Assembly (NCBI GenBank): GCA_015698045.1
Contig: BLAL01000017.1
Span: 434,001 to 498,000 of the forward strand
DNA: 64,000 nucleotides
Origin: Rhizophagus clarus
Taxonomy: Eukaryota > Glomeromycota > Glomeromycetes > Glomerales > Glomeraceae
Direction of reading: 5' to 3'
A program made the translations under genes and the position numbers. A model generated the notes under the pieces. The model had not been told where the DNA came from. It saw only the letters and a list, made by a program, of their open reading frames with translations, and did not search any database. Below are positions 25,401 through 37,721 of the stretch, piece after piece (the stretch's first letter is position 1; each line of letters opens with the position of its first letter).

Positions 25401-26151
25401 TCGCGTACCAATTCTAGTAGATGAGAATATAATGATGAATTATAGCACAAATGAGGTTGACACCCTTCATCAACAGAACTTACTATTATTAGGAGAGGAT
25501 CGTTATCTTACCACGCTAATGTTACGAGCATTCCCAAAACGTAAAACGGCATATTGTCCAACGGCAATATGCGAAACTATAGTGCCATCAGAATTTAAAG
25601 TATTATTATCACAAAGACGTAGATGGATTAATGGGACGGTACATAATATGTTTGAATTAGTAGTGACATCTGAACTACCTGGTCGATTCTGTTTTTCAAT
25701 GCAATTCGCAGTATTCTTAGATTTAATTGGTACTTTCACGTCACCATTTGCAATGACGTACATATTATTTACCATTATAGGGTTAATAGCCGGTCTTCCT
25801 TTCCAAACAGCAGTACTTTTTACTGCTGTCTCTTTCTCTTTACAAGTAATATTAGCAATATTTACTTCATTTGATCCTGTTACTGTATTGTGGTTTTTTA
25901 TTTACCTATTATCAGTTCCCATTTGGTATATAATTTTACCTTTATACGCTTTTTGGAATTTCGATGATTTTACTTGGGGCGCTACGAGGAAACTTAATGA
26001 TGACGGTACTACAAGTTATAGTGACACTATTTTTGATAAATTTGATCCTAGATCTGTACCATTTAAAAAATGGGAACAATGGATTAAAAATGCGAATAGT
26101 AGAAGTGTCAGTAGAAGCGTCAGTAAGAGCGCCAATTATAAATACATATAG
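22465..26151 (+). CDS. Chitin synthase (division 2) with N-terminal ankyrin repeats and cytochrome-b5-like region
   Basis: Exons 22465-22777, 22872-23176, 23268-25199 and 25279-26151 join in phase to 1140 residues. Residues 1-70 are Ser/Thr-rich; about five ankyrin repeats follow to about residue 260. Then come membrane segments (about 310-385), two cytochrome-b5-like segments (VRGQIYNVGDFFKSGGH; FAHKGRVYDITNYL), another membrane segment, and the glycosyltransferase-2 catalytic part that makes chitin from UDP-GlcNAc. Key motifs are intact: MIDADT (Asp806, Asp808), GEDRYLTTL (Asp924), SQRRRWINGT (QRRRW at 962-966) and QVFEYYLSHH across the last intron. Three to five C-terminal membrane helices follow. 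The ankyrin head in one open gene is the odd part, as division 2 enzymes often carry a myosin-like head or none. Ankyrin and catalytic parts are joined within exon 3, so this is not an annotation artefact. Confidence 0.9.
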
Positions 26152-26824
26152 TATTTGATTTATTTAGCACGAAAGTTATTTTTTTTTTATTTGTTTTTTC
26201 ATATTAGAAATATATATAATTTATATAACGTATAATATACATGTGTATTAAAATAAAAAGAAAAAAAGCATTTTGCATTGTTAAAAAATTGTTAAATCAT
26301 TATCCGTTATATTAATATCAATTAATAATGCATATACATGTAAGTAAAAAGTATGTAATAGTGTTTTGTAATAGTGTTTTGTAATAATGTTTGTAATAAT
26401 GTATATATAAATAAAGTGTAACTTGACTTTTATTTCATAATGATTACATAATTATCCGAAATCTTAAGTGTGTTAAACAAAATCAAAATAATAATTAAGA
26501 TGACAAATTCTATAATTCTATATGTATGTAAAATAATGACTCGTTAATATCAAATATTAAGTGCTATAATATCTTCATTTCGTCTAGTAAAGATGATTAA
26601 CTGAAAATGTCTTACAAAAAAAAAAAAAAAACGTCTTTTATTTTCTATAAACTTATTTGAATTATTTATTTATAAACGAGCTTTATTCGACCATCCATTT
26701 TCTCGTATTTTTAACTGTTAATATATATATATGTATATATTTTTTTTTTATTTGATGGTACATTATAACCAGTTTTATTATTTATTGTTTTTTTTTTTTA
26801 TCAAATTATACAAAAACCGTTACA

Positions 26825-26960
26825 TGAAAATCGTCTTAGGCTCATGCACTGACAAGACAGTGACACTACCAAGATCAAGGTTCGAACCAGAGTTACTCTT
26901 TGCAAAATAAAAAAGAAAGACACCTTTTTAGTCATGGTACCGTGACTAGCAAAACTGGTC
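26825..26960 (+). mobile_element. Possible SINE-like fragment
   Basis: GC-richer island with AAGGTTCGAACCAGAGT, close to a Pol III B box. No A box or tRNA fold could be made out, so only a decayed SINE-like origin is suggested. Confidence 0.2.
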
Positions 26961-27236
26961 TCCGGCTGTGATTTTGTGCAAAAAAAAGTATTATTAAAAA
27001 AGTGAAAAAATTATTAAGTGTATATATACATATATATATATCTTCCTGGATACTTGACTTGAAATTTATCAGCATAATAAAAAAAAGAAAAATCATACAT
27101 ACATATATTGTGACTCAGAATTATGTACCAAAAATACTACTTCAGCCAACAATGCTGTTATTTATTATACAAAAGAACGGAAGATGTTTATATTGGTTGA
27201 TAATTATATGAAAAAAAAAAAATCATCATCATTTAT

Positions 27237-27476
27237 TTGAGTTGGGAAAAGAACATACCTGTTTTTTTTATCACAGAACTGTGGAAATTGTTTAATCCAC
27301 ATATAAATAGAAAGAGGATATCACCAGTCAAAATAAGAGAGATTTGTAAGACATTATTTCAAGTCAAGTTATTTAACTGGATTACTGGAAATGCTTTACG
27401 GCAAGCTTTCTTTATCAGTTCTTCTAACCCAATCGAAAATGATCTATTTAAAAAGAGAGGCATACGTGAGTAAGAT
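27237..27476 (+). other. Exon-like open frame of unknown nature
   Basis: About 78 open codons (for example LWKLFNPHINRKRISPVKIR), ending at a CATAC|GTGAGTAAG donor-like site. The composition is protein-like, but no family is recognised and no partner exon was found. It could be a retroelement remnant. Confidence 0.2.
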
Positions 27477-27815
27477 TCTTAACATACATATAGCAGATCT
27501 TTGATCAAGAACCCAGTAGCAAAATGTTGCAACAGCGGACATGAATTAAACTCATGTCGTCTGGAATTCTTCTTCCCTGTGCCAGCAGGACAGGTCATAG
27601 CATCTTTACTACTCTCGTTAGTATTCCACACATTATAAAAAATATGTAAACTAACCTCTACTCAAGCAAAGTTCTCTTGAGTCCGGTTTTAAATTATTCA
27701 TCAGAATTCTTAGTTCTACGATCAAATATGTACGAGCTAACCGCGGCGAAACATCAGAATAATTTTCCTGTAAATAATTCTTACATGAATCTTCTCCCTA
27801 TTTTTCGTACGGTAG

Positions 27816-27931
27816 CCTCCAATAGTCGACATATCGAAGATTAACCTCCAATAGTTGACATATCGAAGATTAACCTCCAATAGTCGACATATCGAAGATT
27901 AGCCTCCAATAATCTGCGTATCGAAGATTGT
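27816..27931 (+). repeat. 29-bp tandem repeat, four copies
   Basis: Unit CCTCCAATAGTCGACATATC plus GAAGATTAA, copies starting at 27816, 27845, 27874 and 27903; the fourth is diverged. Period is exactly 29. Confidence 0.9.
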
Positions 27932-29889
27932 GTATTTCTGGAATAAGAAAAGTTAGAAAATCAAGGCTAAACAGTAAAGACGCAATTGAAAATAAGTACC
28001 TTTATATCTGATTCTAACACTCTGACAAAAAAACGAATTATGTAAAAAAATTTTATGGTTATTCATTTGGGTATTCATGAAAAAATTCTTGCGGTATTAC
28101 ATTTAATCACGGCTGCAATACTTGGGTCTTGGGAAAATTTTTCAGATACTGATATTTAAATGTCCTTAAAGGTCTCTTAAATTTTAAGTCCGATAGCACT
28201 ATATTATTTCGTGTATTTTTCTGGTCACACGATTCAGCCACGATCAGATTAATTAGATTAATTGAATTAGTTGATTCAATGATTCATGCAAAAGGATATT
28301 ATTAATCAGTCGTAAATATTACATAATATATTAATATACCGTGGGTACTACTATGTCGGGTTTTGATTCCTCTTTTGTGCACAATTACAATTACAATTAC
28401 CCCTGAAATTTAATTATTTTTTTAAAGAAAATTTTTTTTTAATATAGAGGTACCCGTTTTTGATTAATAAAGAAGTTTCGGGAGATAATTCACTTATAAA
28501 CCGATTTTCTTTTAAAAAAAATTAATATAATAAATAGGTATGACGGTTTAACGTTTTGACCAGACTTCAGAAGAGGTGCAGTACGGATAACATGTATAGT
28601 AACTCATTTTTGATAGAGAGGTGAAATTAGCATTCTGGAAGATACTTGATTTTTCATTATGCATTATGCAATTCTCATCCCATCGCTAAATTTTTTTACT
28701 AATTTATTATCAAGTTTTATAATACTTTTGTAAGAGCTTTTTTAGGTTTTTTTCAACCATTCTATCAATTAAAAATTCTATTTTGCTTTTAAAAAAAAGA
28801 ACTTACGACATGAATTGGAATATTTGTTTTTCGGAAATACTGTACTGAAATATATTGATACTTGTGGTGCGTCAACTGTGTCATGCATTACAACATTGCA
28901 TTATTGTGTTTGGGGAGGTTGCATTCCAATTATTGAAAGAATGTAACCTTCTTTTGTTCCTTGAAAATTTAAATGTGTTAATTTTTGATTTGTAGAACAC
29001 TATTACACGATTGTCGAGTTTCTATTTTTTTTTTAAAAATTTATCAATATAAGGAAAAAAAAACATACGTTGCATAAAAAAATCAATCTCATATTTATAT
29101 ATGGTATATCAATCAACCTAGAATTGGATTTGAAAAATTAAAAAATTGTAGGGCTGAATTTATTCAAGAGAATTATTTATGATCGTTGATATTAAAGCTG
29201 AAGTATTTTTAGTAAACTTACTCGATAATAAAAAAAATTAATTTTCTAGCGTGGAAAAAATCGGTGGTGGTTGAATCCTGCATTGTCGATCAATTATAGT
29301 GATTTTTGTAAGATATCATAAAATTTTATTTTAAATATCAACATACAAAAGGTTTTCAACAAGATGACTGACACTCCATAGAATTTTTCACATTTGTTTA
29401 TTTATTTTAAAATAATAAATTCATAGAAGAAATATTTATTATATTCTTTTTAGAGCAAATAAACAAATTTGAATGGCTAAAATAATATATAAACAGAATT
29501 GAATAATAACTAATACAGTGTTAAAATTTTTTGTCATCAAATTTCTAAGCTAAAAAATGTTGACTTATCGACCGTAGTATCAATTATTTCCCAATCGATT
29601 TTTCTAAGATTTAAATAAACCCAATAAATCATTATAAAAGCTAATTGAAATTTCTTTTCTTATTACGCATAAATTATGTAAAAATTACGTCTAAATTACA
29701 TATTATTAAATATTCTAATGTAATTATTATTGATTACTTAACTAAAAAGAGATTAGATGTTGTTCAAGCATACAGTAATTCAACGAAAGACTAGCGAGTT
29801 TTATTAGTGGTAAATTGTTCAAAAAAAAAAAAGAATAGTACAAATTTAAAAGAAAATTTCCATCACTTACTTTTTCCGCAATTTCCTTT

Positions 29890-31335
29890 TTAAACATATT
29901 TTAAATGCGGGAAAAGTCTAACTCTAGCAGGATGATTTAGAGAGATTATGGGATAATATCTCGATTTCTTTTTTAACTCGGTAATAAAAAGTTTTTGTCC
30001 ATTAAAAGAGAATACGAGAGTATGTTTATCCATATTTAATTGTAAGGTGATTCTATCACCTTTACCAAACTTGAAACCCATAATAATATTTCCTGTATGA
30101 GAATATAACATACCAGCTGAAGAGAGTAACCACGTGTTTTTTTGGCATCCACCAAAGAGATCATAATTAAATTTTGAATTTGCATGAACTCCAACACAAA
30201 TTTCCAATTGACCGATTTCTTCAATAAAAATATCCCATTCATAAGTACCATTATTAGATATATCAAAATTTGCTTTAATATTCTCATAATATTGATGATT
30301 TGTTGTTGCAACTGATCCTCTACTTATAACATAAATATGACCACCACATTCTCCTTCATCCCAATAAAGTTTTACCATTCCACGAGTTGCTGGAAGATTC
30401 TTTTTATTCGTTGAATAATATCTATACGCGTCAATTATAATAGAATTAGGAATTAATCCTAATGGTTCAATTATCTTTGATAAAATTTTTCCATCAATTC
30501 TACGAAAATCTATGAATTTGATTATAGGAAGTAAAAATTGATAAATTTTTGGACGTATTCTATTGAATTCACATTTATTATTAAATTCAATTTCCTCTTC
30601 TAAAGATTCTTCAATGACATCTAAATCCGGTAATCTAGTATCAACTAAATTATACGTTTCAAGATCGATATTATGTGCAGCCAATAAAGCAGCAAATCGG
30701 AATACTAAATATTCTGGAGTGGCAAATGGTTTATTAAAATTATAAGTATAAGATAAAACATATTTTAAAGCTTGAATAGAAAATTTAGATAATGAAATAT
30801 CATCAAAATGAATCCTTGCCACAGAATCAGCAAGAAAATTAAGTAATTGATCATCTACACTCCTTTCTTCTATTAATTCTATCTCGTGAAATGGTATTTT
30901 TGAAATCATTACTGATAATAATTCTGGTGAATTATTAATGGTATTTTGATTTTCTACTTCTTGTTCTTCAAATGCTTCTTTAAGATTTTCAATAATTAAT
31001 TTTTGTAAATCAGGTAATTGAAAATAATCTGCCGCCAAATTTGTTTCAACCAAATTATCATTATCAAATATAACTTCTTCAATAGAACCTGTGTATAAAA
31101 ATTCTAAAATGATCTTCATCGCGCATGATTTAATTTCAGGAAAAGAAATTTGTCTTTGAAAAGTTTCTTTCATTCCATTAAAAAGTAAACCATTAAAAAC
31201 TTCTGATCTTGCCGCTAAAACTGCTCTACTTCCGTAAAGTGTGACGCCATCTTCGCAAAAAATTTCTATATCGCTGTACTGCGGGTTGTCGATCATGTCC
31301 TTAAAATCTTGCGTTATCGAACTTCCACGCGTCAT
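29890..31335 (-). CDS. BTB/POZ-BACK-SPRY domain protein
   Basis: Single exon, 481 residues. BTB domain at about residues 15-125 (SDIEIFCEDGVTLYGSRAVL, FNGLLFNGMKET, ILEFLYTGS), BACK-like helices at about 150-235, and a C-terminal SPRY domain at about 345-478 (YEWDIFIEEI, ICVGVH, GFKFGKGDRITLQLNMDKHT, LVFSFNGQ, YYPIISL). BTB-BACK proteins commonly link substrates to Cullin-3 ubiquitin ligase, with SPRY as binding module; that role is inferred. The SPRY end ends cleanly with RVRLFPHLKYV, so the gene looks complete. It points away from the MATH-BTB gene, with 644 bases between the two starts. Confidence 0.85.
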   Translation of the reverse strand: MTRGSSITQDFKDMIDNPQYSDIEIFCEDGVTLYGSRAVLAARSEVFNGLLFNGMKETFQRQISFPEIKSCAMKIILEFLYTGSIEEVIFDNDNLVETNLAADYFQLPDLQKLIIENLKEAFEEQEVENQNTINNSPELLSVMISKIPFHEIELIEERSVDDQLLNFLADSVARIHFDDISLSKFSIQALKYVLSYTYNFNKPFATPEYLVFRFAALLAAHNIDLETYNLVDTRLPDLDVIEESLEEEIEFNNKCEFNRIRPKIYQFLLPIIKFIDFRRIDGKILSKIIEPLGLIPNSIIIDAYRYYSTNKKNLPATRGMVKLYWDEGECGGHIYVISRGSVATTNHQYYENIKANFDISNNGTYEWDIFIEEIGQLEICVGVHANSKFNYDLFGGCQKNTWLLSSAGMLYSHTGNIIMGFKFGKGDRITLQLNMDKHTLVFSFNGQKLFITELKKKSRYYPIISLNHPARVRLFPHLKYV

Positions 31336-31911
31336 TATTATATAAAGTATTTCAAGTTTTATTTTTACTATGAGGGTAGGTTTCTAAGTATTTAAAAAGA
31401 AAATAACAAAAGATAAAAATAAAGAGAAGAGAAAAAAGTTTACCTTCATCTTATATATTATATTTAAAATTCCTATTCCGGTAATTTCGAGTCTGGGTTC
31501 AAATCACGAAAAGAGAAATCTCCGGCGTGTCACTTATTCACAAAGCGAATTTTCTCTTACAGCAAATATAAACTCAACTTCATTACCTGATTTATATTAC
31601 AATCATAAGAACGACGCCATCTATGATCTATGATCTATGATCCTCTTAAGTTACTACAATCACGTAATCACGTGAATTTTTTTTCATATGTTAACTGTGG
31701 GAGTTGATTCTGCAATTATGCATCGTACTACAAGTCCAATTTATATTTATTTTACGTAACCCCCTTCCAGCGCCCTATAAAACTTTAAAAATTATTGTAG
31801 AATCGATTTTTACATTTTATACTTTTTAGTTTTAGCCTCAAAACCATATTTAAACGAATTATTACGAAATTTCTCAATATTTTCTTTTCTCTCTTCACTT
31901 TTATCGTCGAC

Positions 31912-31942
<31 letters not shown>

Positions 31943-31979
31943 TTTGTCTGTATAACATAAACTTTGTTACACTATTATC
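31336..31979. other. Divergent promoter region between two BTB genes
   Basis: No gene is visible. Contains three direct CTATGAT/CTATGATC steps at 31619-31641 and a T9-A run at 31912-31940 just before the MATH-BTB start. Both BTB genes would be driven from this 644-base interval. Confidence 0.5.
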
Positions 31980-33260
31980 ATGTCAAATCCGTCACAAACC
32001 ATTAATTCAACTTTTGAATTTTCGATTCCTCACACAATAACAAGTTATGATAAAGTTGTATACACTTCAGTATTTTCTACGGGGGATAACATTTTTTGGC
32101 AGTTAGAATATCATCCGGTAAAAATAAATTAAATTTTTTAAAAAGTTGGTTTTTCCATTTTTTTTTTTGTGTGTGTATGTACGAAGTTTAAAATAATTAA
32201 GTTTTCTTTTCTTTTTTCTTTCTTTTTTTTTTTATAAAAAAAAAAAAATTTATATAGACGGAAATGGAAAACATGGATTATTGTTTATTATATCTTATTG
32301 CAATACCGAATCCGGAAGAGACGCAAACGATGAAATATTGGAGCAAACGAGCAGATTTATCTGCTACTATATATGTTAAAAGTTACGAATATTATAATTC
32401 TTATTCTTTAAGAACAGATGATTATTCTGTGAGAAATAGGGCATGGGGTAAATAAACGTTAAATTAATTAGTTAAAATTTGTTTTTTTTTTATATTTGTA
32501 AAAATTTACTTATTAATCTCAATTTTTTTTTTTTTTTTTAGGGAAAAACTTTATTAAACCATTGGATTTAAATTATCCGATAACGATTGGAGTTACATTC
32601 ATGAATTCAAAACTTGAACGTAATCAAATTGATTCACCAATGACAACAACACCGAAACAAAATAAATTTTTAAAACTTTGGGAAGAGGAATTTAATAATA
32701 GGGATTCAAACGATGTACAATTCAACTTAAAAGATGGAGTTATTTACGCTCGTAAATCAATTTTATTAAGACGATCAGAATATTTTCGTAGATTATTTCA
32801 AGGAAGTTGGAGTGAAACAAATAAAACATTACAAAAAAATAAGAATAATTCTCATTATGTAATTAATATACCTGATATTTCTTATGTGACATTTAGGGAA
32901 ATGCTTAGATATCTTTATACTGATGAGATAAGTTTTAATAATTTTAATTGTACTCCATTGGAAATATTTAAAATTGCTGATAAATATTTAATATCAAATT
33001 TAAGGGAATTTGCTAGAATAGAGATTAATAAAACGCTTACACTAAATAATGCTATGTATGTTTTATTTAATGAAGCTTGGAAATGGCCAGATCTTAAGGA
33101 TGATGTTATAAATTTTATTATATTGAATTTTGATCAAGTTAGAGAAACTGTTGAATATAAAGAATTAGTATCAGAATATAAAAGCCACCCAGCTGGGATT
33201 GAAATCATGTATGAAATTGTAGGAAAATTAATACCAAAAAAATATAATTATAAAATATAA
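31980..33260 (+). CDS. MATH-BTB domain protein (SPOP-like)
   Basis: Exons 31980-32117, 32258-32447 and 32542-33260 join in phase to 348 residues. The first 130 residues look like a MATH/TRAF-like domain (DNIFWQLEYHP, LLYLIAIPNPEE, ATIYVKSYEYYNSYS, PITIGVTF). A BTB domain follows at about 158-265 (SNDVQFNLKDGVIYARKSIL, SEYFRRLFQGSWSE, FREMLRYLYTDEISF), then a short BACK-like end (FNEAWKWPDLKDDVINFI). Such proteins are substrate adaptors of Cullin-3 ligases, MATH binding the substrate. Function is inferred. The two introns (140 and 94 bases) have GTAAAA and GTAAAT donors and long T tracts before AG. Confidence 0.85.
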
Positions 33261-35140
33261 TTTTAAGGTAGTTATAATATTGGTTAATCATAGACTTTAA
33301 AAAATTATATATATATTGTACAATGTTTCTGGAAAACAGGAAAAAAAAAAAAAAAAATAACATACAAAAAAAATATATAAATATGTATTAAATATAATAA
33401 ATATAGAAAATAAAAAAAAAAAAGACAATTTTAATAATTTTACCTGAATGATTAAATTATTAAAAAAAAATTTATGAATAAGATATTGTTATTTTTTTTT
33501 TTTTTTAACATTGTAACATTATAATCTACCGGTAAGAGAAGTTGATACCTTTAATTTCAACTTTAAAATGATTCGCTTTTATTTCGATTCGATTCTCGAT
33601 GTTACTTTTCTCATTAGCTCTTCCGTTTTCAAATCAACGACTGTTTGACGTCGAAATTTCTCCTTCTAGATCTGCTACAACTACAGCTGATAATGATCGT
33701 TTTTAGCTCTTTCATATGCTCTTTGATCATGATACATAAGCCCATCACCTGCACTTTGCCTTTGCATTTCTTTGTATTCATTAATAAGTTTCAATTTTTT
33801 TTTTTTTTTTTCACTTTCATTATATTGTTACTCAAATCGATGCTAAAAAGATATTCGAAATTGACGAAAATACCGCAGATCGACAATCGCCAGAACGCCT
33901 CGGTATTCGCCGTTTTACCGCCTTGCAGGAAGTAAGTTAGGTCACTGTTTCACAACAGTAAATTGAATTGCGTGACCTTGTCAAAATTTTTTATTTGTCA
34001 GGGCATTACTAAAACCAAACAAGAAGATTTCACGGGTTCTTATCCTAACCTTAAATACGTTAAGGATAATTCTAATCCACATGAATTTTTTTCATAGAAA
34101 TGAAACTTTTGGTTTCGGTTAAATCGATTACCGAAACTACATTATCTGATCTCACAAATTGTGTGTTTGTTGTTTTTTTTTAAAAAAAAAAAACCGATAT
34201 TCAAATAATACAAAATGAAAATATTTTTATCTTTTTAGAGTTTTTGCTTTTTGTTTATTATAGTTTATTGTTGTACTACCAAAGGTCACATCTTTCATTC
34301 TTACGTTTTTAGCAGGTTTAATAACGCCAATTAACATAATATCTTACATTATATAGTATAGGTAAATTAAGACTAACACTAAAATTGTAAATTGTTTATA
34401 TGCATATGCGCATGAAAAAAATGAAAAACTTAAATCTAGTTCATTTTATTACTTTCGGGCGAACGGACGTAGCCGGATGAAAACAAAACTGTTATTTTTG
34501 GGGACTAAAAAAAAAAAAGTGCATGTGAAATTTCACTGATCAAATTTTTTAATCATGGTTTCGTTTTTTTTTTTGTAGTCCACTAATTGGTTTAATATCA
34601 TTAATTTATTTTTAATATTCTTTTAAAGTTTAAAGTCTGAGTTTAGATTGTAATTAATTATGATGTTTTATAACTGTAATTATTCCTAAATTTGTATAAA
34701 TTTCTTTAATGAAAATATTGAAATTTTACGACTTTTACATGGTCACATTCACGTGATATGTACAGTATGAAATTCGAAAATCATTCAGAGAATGGTATCA
34801 TATACCGCAGTCTGGTATTATTTTAAAATAAATCATTTCATTTCCTAAGATAATAACAAATAACGGATAAATTAAATAAATCGCCGTCCGCTTCTATATT
34901 TTATCGTGAATAAATATAACAAATATCCCAAAAGATTTATAAAATTGCCGTATCTGGAACATTCTTGACCCGAATTTCTTATCCATTAGCCGGAGCACTT
35001 TCAACACTCATTTACGTATTCACTCATCCACGTATTCACTCACATTCACCCACGTATTCACGTATTCATGTTCATATACAGATTCGTTTTTGATTTTGAA
35101 TCACTGCGGATCCGAAAAAAAATTTAAAATTAATATAATA
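33261..35140. other. Intergenic spacer with one coding-like island
   Basis: Mostly A/T-rich. At 33830-33935 the base composition is richer in G/C and one frame reads IDAKKIFEIDENTADRQSPE then RLGIRRFTALQEVS and a stop; it could be the end of a lost gene. CACGTATTCAC-type repeats occur at 35010-35065. Nothing else is recognised. Confidence 0.4.
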
Positions 35141-37721
35141 TTATTTATAAAACATATTTACTGTATATCGCTTACCATTATTTCGAATTTCAAATTCTAA
35201 TTCCTTAAAATTACGTTTTCTTGATATCTTATTATTAACATAAATCAAAGAGGTTTGAACAGTGGAATTTATCTTTTGAGAAAATTTCCTAAATATACAA
35301 ATAATGAATTAATAAATCATTATTGAATTTTTTTTAACAAAATTCTCAAATATTAATTACCTATTTATATCAAAATCAAATTCTTTTGTAATGTATTCTA
35401 AAAAAATATTAACAGTTAATTAATAAATTATTATTATTATTTTTTTTTTTTTTCAAAAATATAATATACATACGTGGAATTGTTAAATTACTTATAATTA
35501 AATCATTTAAATCTCTACTATTATAAATAGCACCAGGATGATATTTTTTAAAATCAGGATAAAATTCTTTTGAATTTATTAATTCCAATCTCTTATTTTC
35601 GGCTTGTTTAAATTGTTCAACAATATCATTATTTATATTTTGTTGATTATAATAATTTTCATAATCATAATAATAATATAAATCATCAATCCATCTTTGA
35701 ACAATTTCACAAATTTTAGTTATAGAAGGTCTTTTTAAAGGATTAGAATTCCAACATTTTTTCATTAATTTAGCAAAACATTTAGGAGTATCATCGGTAA
35801 TATCAGGTCTTTTCCCATCAATAATTTCATAAATAAGATTAATATTATGTTCAACATTATAAAAAGGTTTATAACCTGACGTAAGTTCCCACATGATCAT
35901 CCCCATACTAAATATATCAAATTCTTTTGAATATTTAGCACCACAAAATATTTCTGGTGCGATATAAGGTATTATACCAAAAATTATATTATCTAATAAG
36001 ATGTTATTTATAGGTTGTGATGATACCAAATCTCCGATTTTCCAATTTCCTGATAATAATATATTTCCACTATGAAAATCTCGATGTATAGAATTTGATT
36101 TATGAATACACTCAAGTCTAAAAATAAAATATTGTAATTATTATTAATATATTTTAAAATATTTAAAAAATATATATATATATATAAATATATATTTAGA
36201 AAAAAAAAAAAAAAAATAACAAATTACCCCTTTGAAATTCTCCATAAAATATTTAATTTTTCACACCATGTAATCTTTGTAAAATTATTATGCAAAAAGT
36301 TATGTAAATCTCCTTCATTTGCATATTCCGTTATTAACATATAATCTTTCGTTTCAGGATCTCGCGTGATACCATAACATTTAATAATGAATGCATGGTT
36401 ATAATAACGATGAAGTGATTTTAACTAAAAAAAAAATATACATATATATATATATATTACTTTTAAAATTATAAATATTTATTAACATATTCATATTGTA
36501 TAACAAATAAATTTTTCACCTCATTTAAAAAGTTAATAAAACATTCAGAGATATTTTGTGAATTTGAAAACCTTTTTATAGCAACTAATCCATAATCATT
36601 AACATTTGCTTTATAAGTAATACCAAAACCTCCTTTTGCTAATTGTTCTAAATTTGTAATATCAGAATATGGTATCCACTTTATTATAGAATAATAATTA
36701 TCTTTAATGTATTTATATACATTTAATGGATTAGGATCAAACATCTTAACATAATTTACTATCTTATGATGATTGGCATTAATTGTAGATATGAGAAATT
36801 CATCCATATTATTACTAATATCAATATCAATAGAAGAAATTCTTTTGCATTTACTACATTGAGATTGATCTAATATTCCAAATATAACATTTGTCATTAA
36901 ACAATATCTACATCCAGAATATATTATAAAGCAATATGAACACCATTTCTGACAATCGGATATAAAATTTAGGTGTTTATTACAAGCCACGCAATCATCA
37001 AAAGTATCCCACCATGGCAAATGAAGAATAGGAATAGGACTTTTAGTTAGAGTCGATTCTTTCCATTCAGATGAAATTTGATAAAAGGAATAATTTGAAC
37101 GTAATAATTTAGATTCTCCACATATTTCACAGCCTCCTCCTTTTTGAAGTAAAGTTGAAATCATGGATTTTATGGTAATTGAGGATCCAAATTCTTCTTT
37201 ATCAGCAAATTCTTTGACTCCCTATTAAATAATGATTTACAAGTTAAATATCATTTCGTTAACGATAATCATAAAATAATTATTACCTTGGCATAGATTG
37301 TCGCAAGATCTGAAGGATCTTCAACTCGTGACTGAAGAGAAGAAACATATGAAGATTTTGTGATTACTCGTTTAAAATATGAAATCTCGGAGCAATATTT
37401 ACACCATTCATGAATATTTCTTGTACAAAAATCCGTATTTCCAGTTGGTTCATGTTTATTATGTTCAATACATTGAGTATAACCTCTTATATGTACATCC
37501 AAATATATTTTTTTACCCATCGTATGTTTAATATACTGAATCAAACATATTTTACAATATTTTTGTTTAAATAAATTCGTCTCAATATATTCATTTTTAC
37601 AATAATTACATGTATTATTATTATTATTAAAAGGAATAAATAAAATTGGAAAAGGGTTAGATTTAATTTTTGGTGTATATTTAAATAAATTATTAGTTGT
37701 ATTATTATTATATGTATCCAT
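35141..37721 (-). CDS. Protein kinase with Cys-rich zinc-binding-type N-terminus
   Basis: Exons 37287-37721, 36520-37221, 36228-36424, 35474-36117, 35361-35397 and 35141-35288 keep phase and give 720 residues. The first 300 residues hold many CxxC pairs (CNYCKNE, CKIC, CKYC, CEICGES, CVACNK, CSYC, CRYC, CSKCKR), suggesting several zinc sites. The kinase domain spans about 305-590: glycine loop LAKGGFGITYKA, VAIKRF lysine, HRDFHSGNILL catalytic loop, YIAPEIF and SMGMIMWELTSGYKPF. The metal-binding motif reads KIGDLV instead of DFG/DLG, but the aspartate remains. This fits the tyrosine-kinase-like families expanded in Rhizophagus. A charged C-terminal tail follows; the last exon might instead end at a GTAAGC donor at 35170s and continue further left. 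Confidence 0.82.

Larger units (their letters stand above)
26152..29889. other. Intergenic, mostly featureless
   Basis: A/T-rich DNA with the 3' flank of the chitin synthase gene, a weak SINE-like segment, one exon-like open frame and a 29-bp tandem repeat (all entered separately). From 27990 to 29880 I see nothing I can name. Confidence 0.5.

Noticed and set aside
26870-26895. Functional tRNA gene around GGTTCGAACC
   Set aside because: No T-stem pairing on both sides of TTCGAAC, no acceptor or anticodon stem in the preceding 70 bases.
31490-31520. tRNA-like GGGTTCAAATCACG
   Set aside because: B-box likeness only; no stems could be formed.
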